A stretch of 12,431 bases of DNA, taken from Bacteroidota bacterium. GTDB taxonomy: Bacteria > Bacteroidota > Kryptoniia > Kryptoniales > JAKASW01. This document shows positions 1 through 6,677 of the stretch, piece by piece (within the stretch, counting starts at the first letter, position 1; every line of letters starts with the position of its first letter). Position numbers and translations under genes: made by a program. The notes under the pieces were generated by a model. It saw nothing but the letters and a program-made list of their open reading frames with translations, had not been told where the DNA came from and did no database searches. The stretch lies in contig JAJYOS010000087.1 of NCBI GenBank assembly GCA_021796055.1, positions 1-12,431 on the forward strand, in the 5' to 3' direction.

Positions 1-3000
1 TATGGGCCGGGCGAGGAAGTAAGGGCCGACGGCGCTCGCCCTCGGGTTCCCTTCTTCGAGACCCTGGCTCTGGTAAATGTTCGTCACGCCGAGTGTAAGA
101 GTTATGGCCTCTGAAGATACGTAGTAGGATAGGCCGGTGTTCATGTAAGTGTAAGCCGGAAGCGCCGTTCCGACGACGAAGACGGCTTGTCCGGAGCTCG
201 TGTAGCCGCCGAAATTCAATCCGCCTATCCGGTTGCCGACATAATGCCAATCTGCCTCAAGGGTCCAATTGCCAAGCGTATAGGTACCCAGTAGGTCGCC
301 GATTGAATTCGGGATTCCGTTTAGTGCGAAACTGCCGTTGCTTGCATAAGTTGCTTTCAAGAGAGTCCAGTTTCCTCGCAGGAACAATCCTGTTACCGGC
401 ACATATGTCAGATCCGCCTCAATTCCATAAGCGTTTTGGTTGAGACCATAGTTTGTCACCCACACAACTCCTCCGCTCGGAGTATTGACTGCGCCCTGGC
501 TGGTGATATTTGTCAGGTTAGCAAAGAAAGCATCGACATTGAAGGCGAATACATCGCTGTAATATTTGAATCCGCCCTCATACTGAAGTGTGTGCTCATC
601 CTGGAACAGAGCAATTTGCGCCGGCACACTCTGCAGCAGGTTATCGAGCGATGGCATTTCGTAACCGCGGCTCAAGTTAGCATAAAAAGCAAATTCTTCG
701 GGTATGATGTCATAATTGAGTCCGGCAGAAAAAGCCCAGTCGTGCAGCGTTGTGCTCATGTGACGGTAGCTGCCGTTCCCCCAGGTAATGCGCGCATACG
801 GGGGAGTTGTGGAATCAACCGGTGCACCGTTGGGCTGAACGGTAGAATTGTTCTCGGTGGTTTGAACAAAGCCATCGCCCTCCCAGCGTGCTGCAAGGTT
901 GAGGCGCAGCCTGTCTGTAACCATCATCTGATCGCTTAACACCCCATCCAATATGGACCCGTATCCATAGCCATTCACGAAGTATGACATATAGTTGGTG
1001 AATCCGTTTTGAGTTACGTTAAGAGTCTTCGTAGCGCCCGTAGCAGGATCGGTGTAACTCACTGCCGCATCAACGAAATGCGTAATGTCCTGAACATCGG
1101 TGAGGATTGTTGGAAAATACCAGTTGTTCCCCATCGAATAGTTTGACCAGTAGAGTATTAAGCTGAGGTCATGGTGGTACAGGAAGTCTCCTCCAAGATC
1201 GAGAGACTTGTTGATCGTCAATTGCTCCTGGAAGGCTGACATGGGCTTTGCGACATGCCACTCGTTTCCGGGAGATATCAGGTTATTGAGCGGGCTGTAC
1301 GCTCCGTTCGGAAACGCGACGTGCGTGCCGTTGGGATTTAACTCGTTCGTGTAAGTGAGGTTCCAGAGGACATTCGTGGCGTTTGTGGGTATAAGTCCCG
1401 CCCCTTGCAACGAGCTTAACTCGCTGCTTTCCCAATAGTTGATAGGCTCCGCGTTGCCGGGTATTATCGCGTTCCATTCCTGGTAGTTGCTCATAACCTG
1501 CGTTTGATTCTTGACGTTCCAGCCGTCCGGGAAATTTAGATTTATGTCACCCGTTAGCCAGCCAGCGTTTGTGTAGAGCCCGTGCCCAAGAGGAAGCGTC
1601 AGTGCACCATCAGGTGTAGGTACAGAAACGTTAAGACCTTCCGGAGAGTTGAACGAGCCATAAACTCCGAAGCCCGGCACGAATTGAGTTGGGTCAGCCG
1701 GATTTCCGTGTGGCAGGTCGAGAATGAACTGGCTCTGATCATTGATGTACTTTCCGTATACCCTGATATAACCATTACTGAGCAGACGAGTAACGTTAGC
1801 TTGAAGTTCGCCACCTTGGTTGCCAGGATATCCCGGATTCCTCACGCCATGATCGTACAGGTAGAAGCCGCCGGCGTCGAAGCGCCATTCAGGTCCCATC
1901 GGTCCGTTGACATTGAAATCGACCTTAGCAAGGCCCTGTGTTCCGACCTGAACTTGTGTTTTACCTGCGAGGGTGGGGCCGCCGGTTTTGGATATTAAGT
2001 TGATCACCGCAGCAGGTGTATTCGAACCAAACGTACCTGCGCTGCCGCCGCGCACTACCTCGACTCGCTGAATATTGTCGTCAATCCTGAATAGGTTGTC
2101 CGTGTTCATGAAGAAAATATTCTGCGTCGGGAAGCATGGAAGCCCGTCCTCCATGAAATTGATGAAGATTGTCGAGTAGATACCGCGCATGGTATAATTC
2201 TCGTTGACATAGCCGCCCGAACTCTCAACCCTCGTGAAGCCCGGAACATACTTCAGGAATTCAGTCGTGCTGAATGGCATTGCCATCGTGAGTTCCTTCG
2301 GACTCACAGTGCTGATGGAATTTGTGGCATTTAATTTCGTAACGGGGATAGTTGTCCCGGTTACGACCACCTCGCGCATGCCGAGTAGATCCTGGGCAAG
2401 CGTGAAGTCCTGTGTCGCCGTCTCCTGGTTACTCACTGTAATATGTGCCATGATGGTGGTATAGCCGACCGCGCTGGCCCTTAATTCGTGCGGCCCGGCA
2501 GGGACGTTGTTGATCACGTAGTCTCCGTTCACGTTCGCAGAAGCTCCGAGAGTCGTCCCCATAACGAGAATGTTCGCAAATGCGACAGGGTTGCCGGCCT
2601 GATCGACGACTTTTCCTTTAACAGTCCCCTGGCCTTGTTGGGCCTGCGGCAGCTCTGTTATTACCACTTGATTGTTTTCCATCGGTACCCAGCTGAGGTC
2701 GGTGCCCGCCAGGGTTTGGTTAAGGGTTTCCTCTACCGTGGCATCCTGGACATTGACGCTTACTTCTCTGGCGATTGGAACCACTTCCTTGCTGTAAGAA
2801 AAGCGGATTCCCGTCTTCGAAGAAATTTCGTCCAAAGCCCTCGACAGTGGAACATTTGTGAGATTTACGGATAGTGAATTTTGGAGATACCGGGTCTCGC
2901 TCCTATCCGCGGGTGCGGGGCGGACTTCCTTCCAACCTTCAAAAGTAGAGAGTTGAGAGGTCGTCGCTGGAATCTGAGCATCTACCCCCGGTGTTCTCGC

Positions 3001-3051
3001 ACAAAGCACGAGCGCGGCCGTGAGTAGCAGGAAATTGAGAGCATTTCTCAT
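1..3051 (-). CDS. TonB-dependent outer-membrane receptor with STN signalling domain (3' end cut off by window edge)
   Basis: Reading the minus strand gives an uninterrupted frame of about 1,017 codons that leaves the window before a stop. In order it shows: a signal peptide (residues 1-26, hydrophobic FLLLTAALVLCA, likely cut at VDA|Q); an STN domain (about 58-133); a CarboxypepD_reg-like beta-sandwich (about 142-217, from GTVKGKVVDQAGNPV); a TonB-box-like stretch near REVVVTG (226-232); a plug (about 237-355) with NENYTMRG, the EDGLP loop and RVEVVRGGSAGTFGSNTPAAV; then a beta-barrel rich in Asn and aromatics. The visible end, NIYQSQGLEEGNPR, resembles the penultimate strands of the family, so I infer only the last one or two strands are missing. 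The family imports ligands across the outer membrane using TonB energy; the STN domain signals to FecR. It is third in the sigma-FecR-receptor operon, 26 nt after FecR. Ligand unknown; no SusD-like partner is visible. Confidence 0.95.
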   Translation of the reverse strand, partial: MRNALNFLLLTAALVLCARTPGVDAQIPATTSQLSTFEGWKEVRPAPADRSETRYLQNSLSVNLTNVPLSRALDEISSKTGIRFSYSKEVVPIAREVSVNVQDATVEETLNQTLAGTDLSWVPMENNQVVITELPQAQQGQGTVKGKVVDQAGNPVAFANILVMGTTLGASANVNGDYVINNVPAGPHELRASAVGYTTIMAHITVSNQETATQDFTLAQDLLGMREVVVTGTTIPVTKLNATNSISTVSPKELTMAMPFSTTEFLKYVPGFTRVESSGGYVNENYTMRGIYSTIFINFMEDGLPCFPTQNIFFMNTDNLFRIDDNIQRVEVVRGGSAGTFGSNTPAAVINLISKTGGPTLAGKTQVQVGTQGLAKVDFNVNGPMGPEWRFDAGGFYLYDHGVRNPGYPGNQGGELQANVTRLLSNGYIRVYGKYINDQSQFILDLPHGNPADPTQFVPGFGVYGSFNSPEGLNVSVPTPDGALTLPLGHGLYTNAGWLTGDINLNFPDGWNVKNQTQVMSNYQEWNAIIPGNAEPINYWESSELSSLQGAGLIPTNATNVLWNLTYTNELNPNGTHVAFPNGAYSPLNNLISPGNEWHVAKPMSAFQEQLTINKSLDLGGDFLYHHDLSLILYWSNYSMGNNWYFPTILTDVQDITHFVDAAVSYTDPATGATKTLNVTQNGFTNYMSYFVNGYGYGSILDGVLSDQMMVTDRLRLNLAARWEGDGFVQTTENNSTVQPNGAPVDSTTPPYARITWGNGSYRHMSTTLHDWAFSAGLNYDIIPEEFAFYANLSRGYEMPSLDNLLQSVPAQIALFQDEHTLQYEGGFKYYSDVFAFNVDAFFANLTNITSQGAVNTPSGGVVWVTNYGLNQNAYGIEADLTYVPVTGLFLRGNWTLLKATYASNGSFALNGIPNSIGDLLGTYTLGNWTLEADWHYVGNRIGGLNFGGYTSSGQAVFVVGTALPAYTYMNTGLSYYVSSEAITLTLGVTNIYQSQGLEEGNPRASAVGPYFLARPI

Positions 3052-3058
3052 GATCATT

Positions 3059-3064
3059 CTCCTC
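3059..3064 (-). promoter_or_regulatory. Ribosome binding site that decides the receptor start
   Basis: On the minus strand GAGGAG is followed by AATGATC and then ATG. Two in-frame ATGs exist, at 3057-3055 and 3051-3049. The first sits only one base after the Shine-Dalgarno sequence, while the second is seven bases away, which is optimal. The second also gives a compact signal peptide beginning MRNALNFLLL. I therefore place the receptor start at 3051. Confidence 0.7.
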
Positions 3065-3077
3065 TTGATTTGTTTTT

Positions 3078-4166
3078 TTACATCGAATTGCTCTTTGTTG
3101 GAATGAACAGAACGGAATCTTTTGAAGTCGTGTATCTTAGCTTCAAAGAGAGTGCTATTATGTCGAGTACTTCCTTAGCCGATACCCGGTCGTCGAAAGT
3201 TGCAGTCAGGGTCCTGGCTCCAATCGAGGCATCTGCCAGGAAACATTTGATCCCATATCTTCTCTGCAGCTGTTTAATGACGTCCGACATCGGATCGTTG
3301 AAGAATACCAGCCTTCCCCTCGTCCATGAGATTATCCTGTCTACGTTCGTATATGCCGGTGTCAAAAGGTGTCCTTGCGATGTCACCGCCGTGAATTGCC
3401 CCGAGGCAACCATGGTGCTTTTGTCTTTAACGGGGCGGTTCGGATGAACGATGACTTTCCCCTGGGTGACGGCTACACGTGTCTGATTATCATCCGGCCA
3501 GGCGCTGACGTCGAATTTTGTGCCGATGTCCCTGACCACCGCCAGGTTCGTTTTCACCACGAGCGGTGCCTTGTGCCCCGGACCTACGATGAAATATGCT
3601 TCTCCAATAAGGTAAAAATCCCGGTTTCCATGCGTGTCATGGATGTAGCGCAAACGGCTCGCGGAATTGAGCAGAATCCTGGTCCCGTCAGAAAGAGTGA
3701 GCGTCGCCTGTTCGCCTGGTTTGGTTGATATTTCTTCGTAAACACTGGTGCCGTGAGCCGAGGGGGCCCGGTCTTCAAGGACTTTTTTCTTTAATCCTCC
3801 CGACAGGTAAATGGTCCCCACGACGAAAACAACGGTTGCTGCTATGCCGGCAGCTGTTCTCAGCGAGAAATGATGGCCATGGATTTCGCGCGGTTGTATC
3901 CGAAGTACTCTGAGATTTCCCGGACGTTCGGAGGCCGATTGCGACTCTGATTCCTTTAATCTCAACCGGAGGGAAGTAATAGCTCGTTTCGACCGCCATT
4001 CGTCTTCCTCTCCTGCCGCAGAATCCCAGATCGCTTTCAGACTATTGAAGAGCCTTTGATTCTTATTGCTGGCGTGCAGCCATCTTTCAATTTTCTCCCG
4101 TTCCGCTTCGCTACATTCCCCGGAAAGGTAGCGCGCAAGAGAAACCATCCTGTGTCTAGTCACCAT
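3078..4166 (-). CDS. FecR-family anti-sigma factor / transmembrane signal transducer
   Basis: This 362-residue protein should sit in the inner membrane and hold the neighbouring ECF sigma factor until the receptor's STN domain signals through the periplasm. Visible layout: a cytoplasmic N-terminal region (1-100) with the FecR-type SLARYLSGECSEAERE helix and a Trp in AIWDS; one membrane segment (about 103-125, AAGIAATVVFVVGTIYLSGG); the FecR beta domain (about 145-240) with LTLSDGTRILLNSAS, GEAYFIV and VRDIGTKFDVSAW; and a C-terminal DUF4974/STN-like domain (about 284-356) starting GRLVFFNDPMSDVIKQL. Order and length fit Bacteroidota FecR proteins. ATG at 4166 is preceded by only weak purine signals (AAGAAG, GAGG), so the in-frame ATG at 4148 is an alternative start. 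It lies between the sigma gene (83-nt gap) and the receptor gene. Confidence 0.93.
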   Translation of the reverse strand: MVTRHRMVSLARYLSGECSEAEREKIERWLHASNKNQRLFNSLKAIWDSAAGEEDEWRSKRAITSLRLRLKESESQSASERPGNLRVLRIQPREIHGHHFSLRTAAGIAATVVFVVGTIYLSGGLKKKVLEDRAPSAHGTSVYEEISTKPGEQATLTLSDGTRILLNSASRLRYIHDTHGNRDFYLIGEAYFIVGPGHKAPLVVKTNLAVVRDIGTKFDVSAWPDDNQTRVAVTQGKVIVHPNRPVKDKSTMVASGQFTAVTSQGHLLTPAYTNVDRIISWTRGRLVFFNDPMSDVIKQLQRRYGIKCFLADASIGARTLTATFDDRVSAKEVLDIIALSLKLRYTTSKDSVLFIPTKSNSM

Positions 4167-4226
4167 ACCTCGCTTCTTTGTGTCTGAAGACGGAAAGCCG
4201 TGGTTCTTAGACTAATACAACTATGA

Positions 4227-4240
4227 AGGGGTTAACCCCT
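4227..4240. repeat. Perfect 14-bp palindrome between the sigma and FecR genes
   Basis: AGGGGTTAACCCCT reads the same on both strands. It starts 9 bp past the sigma stop codon (minus-strand order) and lies about 60 bp before the FecR start. As RNA it could form a 5-bp stem with a TTAA loop. It has no T-tract, so it is not a classical intrinsic terminator. It may be a protein-binding site or an mRNA processing or attenuation element that tunes the sigma to anti-sigma ratio. The symmetry is seen; the role is inferred. Confidence 0.6.
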
Positions 4241-4249
4241 ACTCCATTT

Positions 4250-4840
4250 CTACTGATTTGTTAAAGGGCGAAGACTTTTTCTCAGTATCCTTAGTGCGCG
4301 GGAAATTTGGTTCTCGACCGTCCTTTCCGATATGCCCAACACGTCGGCTATTTCAGAATAAGACAGTTCCTCCTGCCTGTTAAGGACAAACACGAGCCTG
4401 CATTTTTTAGGGAGTTTTGATATGGCATTGTTCACGACAGCATGTGTATCTTTGTGGTCGAGGTAATTGGAAGGGTCCGTATCCTGCGGCGATGGAAGCT
4501 CGTCCTCCCCATCCGGTGCAGACAGTTGATGAGAGGTCCTGTTTTTTATAAAATTGAGCGCTTGATTGCGGGCGGCCCTGAATAAGTAAGCTTTAACGGA
4601 TCCCTTGGGGTCCCAGATTTCCCTGTTTATCCAAATCCTGACAAAAATGTCCTGGACGAGGTCCTCAACATCATCGCGGGAATGTGTCATTCCAAGTGTG
4701 AAACGACATAGACCCTTGTAGTACGCGTAAAATAACTCTTCAATCGCGGATTGGTCTCCAGCCCTTACGCGTTCGACAAGGCCCCGCTCCGTACCCGAAG
4801 TAGCTAATCCCGGTACATATGCATCCTGAAATAGTGTCAT
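4250..4840 (-). CDS. ECF-type RNA polymerase sigma factor (FecI-like)
   Basis: The 196-residue protein has the two-domain ECF layout: sigma region 2 (about 28-98), with the core-binding and -10-recognition stretch DDVEDLVQDIFVRIW (56-70) and KAYLFRAARNQALNFIK; an acidic linker (105-130); and region 4 (about 134-190), with LPKKCRLVFVLNRQEELSYSEIADVLGISERTVENQ, shown here only as its helix-turn-helix core SYSEIADVLGISERTVENQ. Length is normal for the family. An ATG at 4840 is the only reasonable start; TAGGAG lies upstream but 14 nt away, slightly long. It is the first gene of the sigma-FecR-receptor operon, so it probably directs transcription of the receptor when FecR releases or activates it. 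Bacteroidota relatives of this layout control uptake systems for iron complexes or glycans; which applies here is not visible. Confidence 0.95.
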   Translation of the reverse strand: MTLFQDAYVPGLATSGTERGLVERVRAGDQSAIEELFYAYYKGLCRFTLGMTHSRDDVEDLVQDIFVRIWINREIWDPKGSVKAYLFRAARNQALNFIKNRTSHQLSAPDGEDELPSPQDTDPSNYLDHKDTHAVVNNAISKLPKKCRLVFVLNRQEELSYSEIADVLGISERTVENQISRALRILRKSLRPLTNQ

Positions 4841-4956
4841 TTGCGTATGAAGGACTCCTATAAGCTAGCTGTTCTAACAAACTAAATCCATATAAGGTGC
4901 CCCATTGTTTCATTAGTGGTGCGAGGAAGAATTCCAAATCAGGAGTGAAATCGACG

Positions 4957-4972
4957 CCACGAAACCACGAAA
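4957..4972. repeat. Tandem direct repeat, 2 x CCACGAAA
   Basis: Two exact copies of CCACGAAA abut each other (TTTCGTGG twice on the minus strand). They lie about 117 bp upstream of the sigma gene start, in the intergenic region. They could be a tandem activator half-site or chance; only the repeat itself is seen. Confidence 0.4.
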
Positions 4973-5006
4973 GAGCGGACGCAGTACTACATCTCTGGAA
5001 TTGACC

Positions 5007-5068
5007 GTCCGGTCCGACCGCTTTTCTGGGTTGCTTATCTTGGCCACCTTGTTATAATTTGTCCGGTC
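5007..5068. repeat. Direct repeat GTCCGGTC flanking the SDR promoter
   Basis: GTCCGGTC occurs at 5007-5014 and again at 5061-5068, 54 bp apart start to start. The first copy is part of a small inverted repeat, GACCGtcCGGTC (5003-5014). One copy lies upstream of the predicted -35 and the other just after the -10. This is a geometry used by repressors that bind paired sites, but no regulator is identified. Confidence 0.4.
5031..5058 (+). promoter_or_regulatory. Predicted sigma-70-type promoter for the SDR gene
   Basis: TTGCTT (5031-5036), a 16-bp spacer, then a consensus TATAAT (5053-5058). Transcription would start near 5065, giving a leader of about 92 nt before the ATG at 5157. The hexamers are seen; promoter activity is inferred. 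Confidence 0.55.
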
Positions 5069-5078
5069 TATCGAGAGC

Positions 5079-5096
5079 GGGACTCGGGCTAGTCCC
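5079..5096 (+). other. Leader hairpin in the predicted SDR 5' UTR
   Basis: GGGACT, a 6-nt loop CGGGCT, then AGTCCC form a perfect 6-bp stem close to the predicted 5' end of the transcript. There is no U-tract. It could protect the mRNA from decay, or be chance. It does not match a riboswitch class I can recognise. Confidence 0.35.
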
Positions 5097-5156
5097 TATT
5101 AGAGAACGAGTGGTGTGCTTCAAACAGAAGGAACGACAATTTTCTAAGGAGTAATA

Positions 5157-6179
5157 ATGGGTTCAAAAACAATATTGATTACCGGCGCTAACGGGGAAAT
5201 CGGTCACGGCCTCATCTCCCACTTCGCCGAGTACGACGGGGTCAAGGTAATCGCACTGGATCTAAATCCGCTCGACGAAACAACGCGGGCGAAATGTCAC
5301 AGAATGTATACGGGGGATATTCTCGACAGCCGGTTTATAGAATCACTCTCCACCGGATACGATTTCGACACCATTTATCACCTCGCTGCGCTTCTCTCGA
5401 CACGTGCCGAGCGCCAGCCCACGATAGCACATAAGGTGAATGTGGACGGTACGCTGAACCTCCTGGAGATGGCCATAACCCAATCCCGGCTGCAGGGCAA
5501 AGAAGTCAAGGTGATTTACCCGAGCTCGATAGCGGTCTACGGACTTCCCGACCTTTCTGTGAAACACAAGGCGCAGAAGATCAAAGAAGACGAATGGACG
5601 GAGCCGCGTACGATGTACGGCATCAACAAGCTTTATTGTGAACGACTCGGGAGATACTATACGAATTTCTACAGACAGCTTGACGCAGAACCGATGGGAG
5701 GAAGAGTCGACTTTCGATGCGTGAGGTTTCCGGGGCTCATAAGTGCGGTCACACTTCCGACCGGAGGCACAAGTGACTTTGCACCGGAGATGATCCATCA
5801 TGCTGCAAGCGGGGAGACGTACAATTGTTTTGTCAGAGAAGACACCAGGATCCCGTTCATGGCTATGCCTGACGGAGTCGGCGCTCTCCTTATGCTCGAA
5901 GCCGCTTCGAAGGAGAAACTCACGACGCAGATTTACAACGTCGGGTCGTTCAGCCCGTCAGCCGGAGAGCTGAAGGCGCATGTGAAGGGAGCTTTCCCGT
6001 CGGCCTCGATAAACTTCAATCCTGATTTGAAGAGGCAGGCGATTCTCGATACCTGGCCTGAAGACGTAGACGATTCCCGCGCGAGGGGAGACTGGGGATG
6101 GAAGCCCGCTTATGATTTTGAAAGAGCCTTTGCAGAGTATCTCGTGCCCGCGGTAACGAAGCTGTACCGTTCCAAATAA
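5157..6179 (+). CDS. NAD-dependent SDR enzyme, L-threonine 3-dehydrogenase-like (epimerase/dehydratase fold)
   Basis: This 340-residue extended short-chain dehydrogenase has a Rossmann glycine motif TGANGEIG (9-16), Asp35 at the end of the second beta-strand (favouring NAD over NADP), Ser123/Ser124 in YPSSIAVYG, and the catalytic pair Tyr154/Lys158 in YGINK. Later motifs point to the SDR-type L-threonine 3-dehydrogenase branch rather than UDP-glucose 4-epimerase: FPGLISAVTLPTGGTSDFA, EDTRIPFMAMPDGV and DTWPEDVDDSRARGDWGWK. That enzyme oxidises L-threonine to 2-amino-3-oxobutyrate in the cytoplasm. The usual partner, 2-amino-3-ketobutyrate CoA ligase, is not in the window, so another sugar or hydroxy-acid substrate remains possible. 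Start choice is firm: AAGGAG sits 5 nt before ATG. It appears monocistronic, with its own promoter and a strong terminator. Confidence 0.88.
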   Translation: MGSKTILITGANGEIGHGLISHFAEYDGVKVIALDLNPLDETTRAKCHRMYTGDILDSRFIESLSTGYDFDTIYHLAALLSTRAERQPTIAHKVNVDGTLNLLEMAITQSRLQGKEVKVIYPSSIAVYGLPDLSVKHKAQKIKEDEWTEPRTMYGINKLYCERLGRYYTNFYRQLDAEPMGGRVDFRCVRFPGLISAVTLPTGGTSDFAPEMIHHAASGETYNCFVREDTRIPFMAMPDGVGALLMLEAASKEKLTTQIYNVGSFSPSAGELKAHVKGAFPSASINFNPDLKRQAILDTWPEDVDDSRARGDWGWKPAYDFERAFAEYLVPAVTKLYRSK

Positions 6180-6196
6180 GAAACTTCTTTTGCGGT

Positions 6197-6237
6197 AAGC
6201 CCGGAACAGTTGTTTGATTTCTCCGGGTTTCCTTTTT
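6197..6237 (+). terminator. Intrinsic terminator after the SDR gene
   Basis: AAGCCCGGA (6197-6205) pairs with TCCGGGTTT (6222-6230), a 9-bp stem with one G-U pair, closing a 16-nt loop. It is followed by CCTTTTT. The element starts 18 nt after the SDR stop codon. Its loop and 3' side also hold the predicted -35 hexamer and spacer of the next gene. Confidence 0.85.
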
Positions 6238-6242
6238 ATATT
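6214..6242 (+). promoter_or_regulatory. Predicted promoter of the ArsR-thioredoxin-permease operon
   Basis: TTGATT (6214-6219), a 17-bp spacer and TATATT (6237-6242) form a plausible sigma-70-type promoter embedded in the preceding terminator. The start point would fall near 6249, only about 14 nt before the ATG at 6263, so the mRNA would be almost leaderless. The hexamers are seen; activity is inferred. Confidence 0.5.
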
Positions 6243-6258
6243 TCGATAGATATCGAAA
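6241..6258. promoter_or_regulatory. Palindromic operator, probably bound by the ArsR-family repressor
   Basis: TTTCGATA-GA-TATCGAAA is an 18-bp inverted repeat with perfect 8-bp arms. It ends 4 bp before the repressor start codon, overlaps the last two bases of the predicted -10 and covers the predicted start point. Bound protein there would block transcription. ArsR/SmtB dimers bind imperfect or perfect palindromes in such positions, so autoregulation is a well-founded inference. I saw no second copy in the window. Confidence 0.75.
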
Positions 6259-6262
6259 TGAA

Positions 6263-6610
6263 ATGGACGCCGGGTCAGTAAAAATTTTCCGCGCATTGTC
6301 GGACAGGAACAGGGTAAGAATACTCAAAATGCTTGAACTGCGCCCATTATGCGTGTGCGAAATAACGAGCATTCTTGAACTTGCTACATCTACGGTATCG
6401 AAACACCTGTCGATCCTTAGAGATGCAGGCCTCCTTACGGACTCCAAAGATGGGAAATGGATTTACTACGGCCTTTCCAAGGCTTCAGGAGATCCTCACA
6501 CTCGCGAAGTCCTCTCGCTTGTGTCCAGATGGTTCGATGGTGATAAAACCGCGAAGTCCGATGCGGAAAAAGCGAGGACTATCGACAAGGAAAAGCTCTG
6601 CGGAGTGTAG
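6263..6610 (+). CDS. ArsR/SmtB-family metalloregulatory repressor
   Basis: This 115-residue winged-helix protein follows the family pattern: FRALSDRNRVRILKML (9-24), a recognition helix region with LATSTVSKHLSILRDAGLL (40-58), and the beta-wing DGKWIYYGL (63-71). Cys30 and Cys32 lie in LCVCE, the position of the arsenic/antimony-sensing cysteines of classical ArsR; a third, Cys113, is near the C-terminus (KLCGV). Such repressors release DNA when As(III), Sb(III) or another soft metal or thiol-reactive ligand bridges the cysteines. No Shine-Dalgarno sequence precedes the ATG: the palindromic operator lies directly upstream, so translation may be near-leaderless. An ATG 5 nt upstream is out of frame. 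It is the first gene of a set with the thioredoxin-like protein and permease. Confidence 0.93.
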   Translation: MDAGSVKIFRALSDRNRVRILKMLELRPLCVCEITSILELATSTVSKHLSILRDAGLLTDSKDGKWIYYGLSKASGDPHTREVLSLVSRWFDGDKTAKSDAEKARTIDKEKLCGV

Positions 6611-6677
6611 CATTCTTGGTCCATCGTGTCGATAACCCGCGCAGCAATGTATAGTTAGTTGGTCAGGGAGCTCAATT

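Larger units (their letters stand above)
4841..5156. other. Divergent intergenic region (316 bp) between the sigma and SDR genes
   Basis: No convincing ORF or RNA gene is present. It should carry promoters for both flanking genes. The rightward side holds a good -35/-10 pair, an 8-mer repeated on either side of that promoter, and a leader hairpin, all listed separately. The leftward side has AT-rich stretches near the sigma start (such as TTATAT, minus strand) but I could not find a well-spaced -35/-10 or a TAnnTTTG-type element. A tandem 8-bp repeat lies at 4957-4972. Confidence 0.7.

Noticed and set aside
436..939. Plus-strand open frame of 167 codons under the receptor gene
   Set aside because: The opposite strand is a clear TonB-dependent receptor over the same span, and the plus-strand product has no recognisable motif.
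4841..5156. A riboswitch or small RNA gene in the long intergenic region
   Set aside because: Only a simple 6-bp hairpin is visible; no conserved aptamer pattern and no terminator were recognised.
5343..5801. Minus-strand frame of 152 codons inside the SDR gene
   Set aside because: It lies wholly inside a gene with intact SDR motifs, and its product is rich in Arg, His and Ser as expected for an antisense shadow.
6621..6634. Small palindrome ATCGtgtCGAT between the ArsR and thioredoxin genes as a second operator
   Set aside because: Only 4-bp arms, and it does not extend to match the TTTCGATA half-site upstream of the repressor gene.
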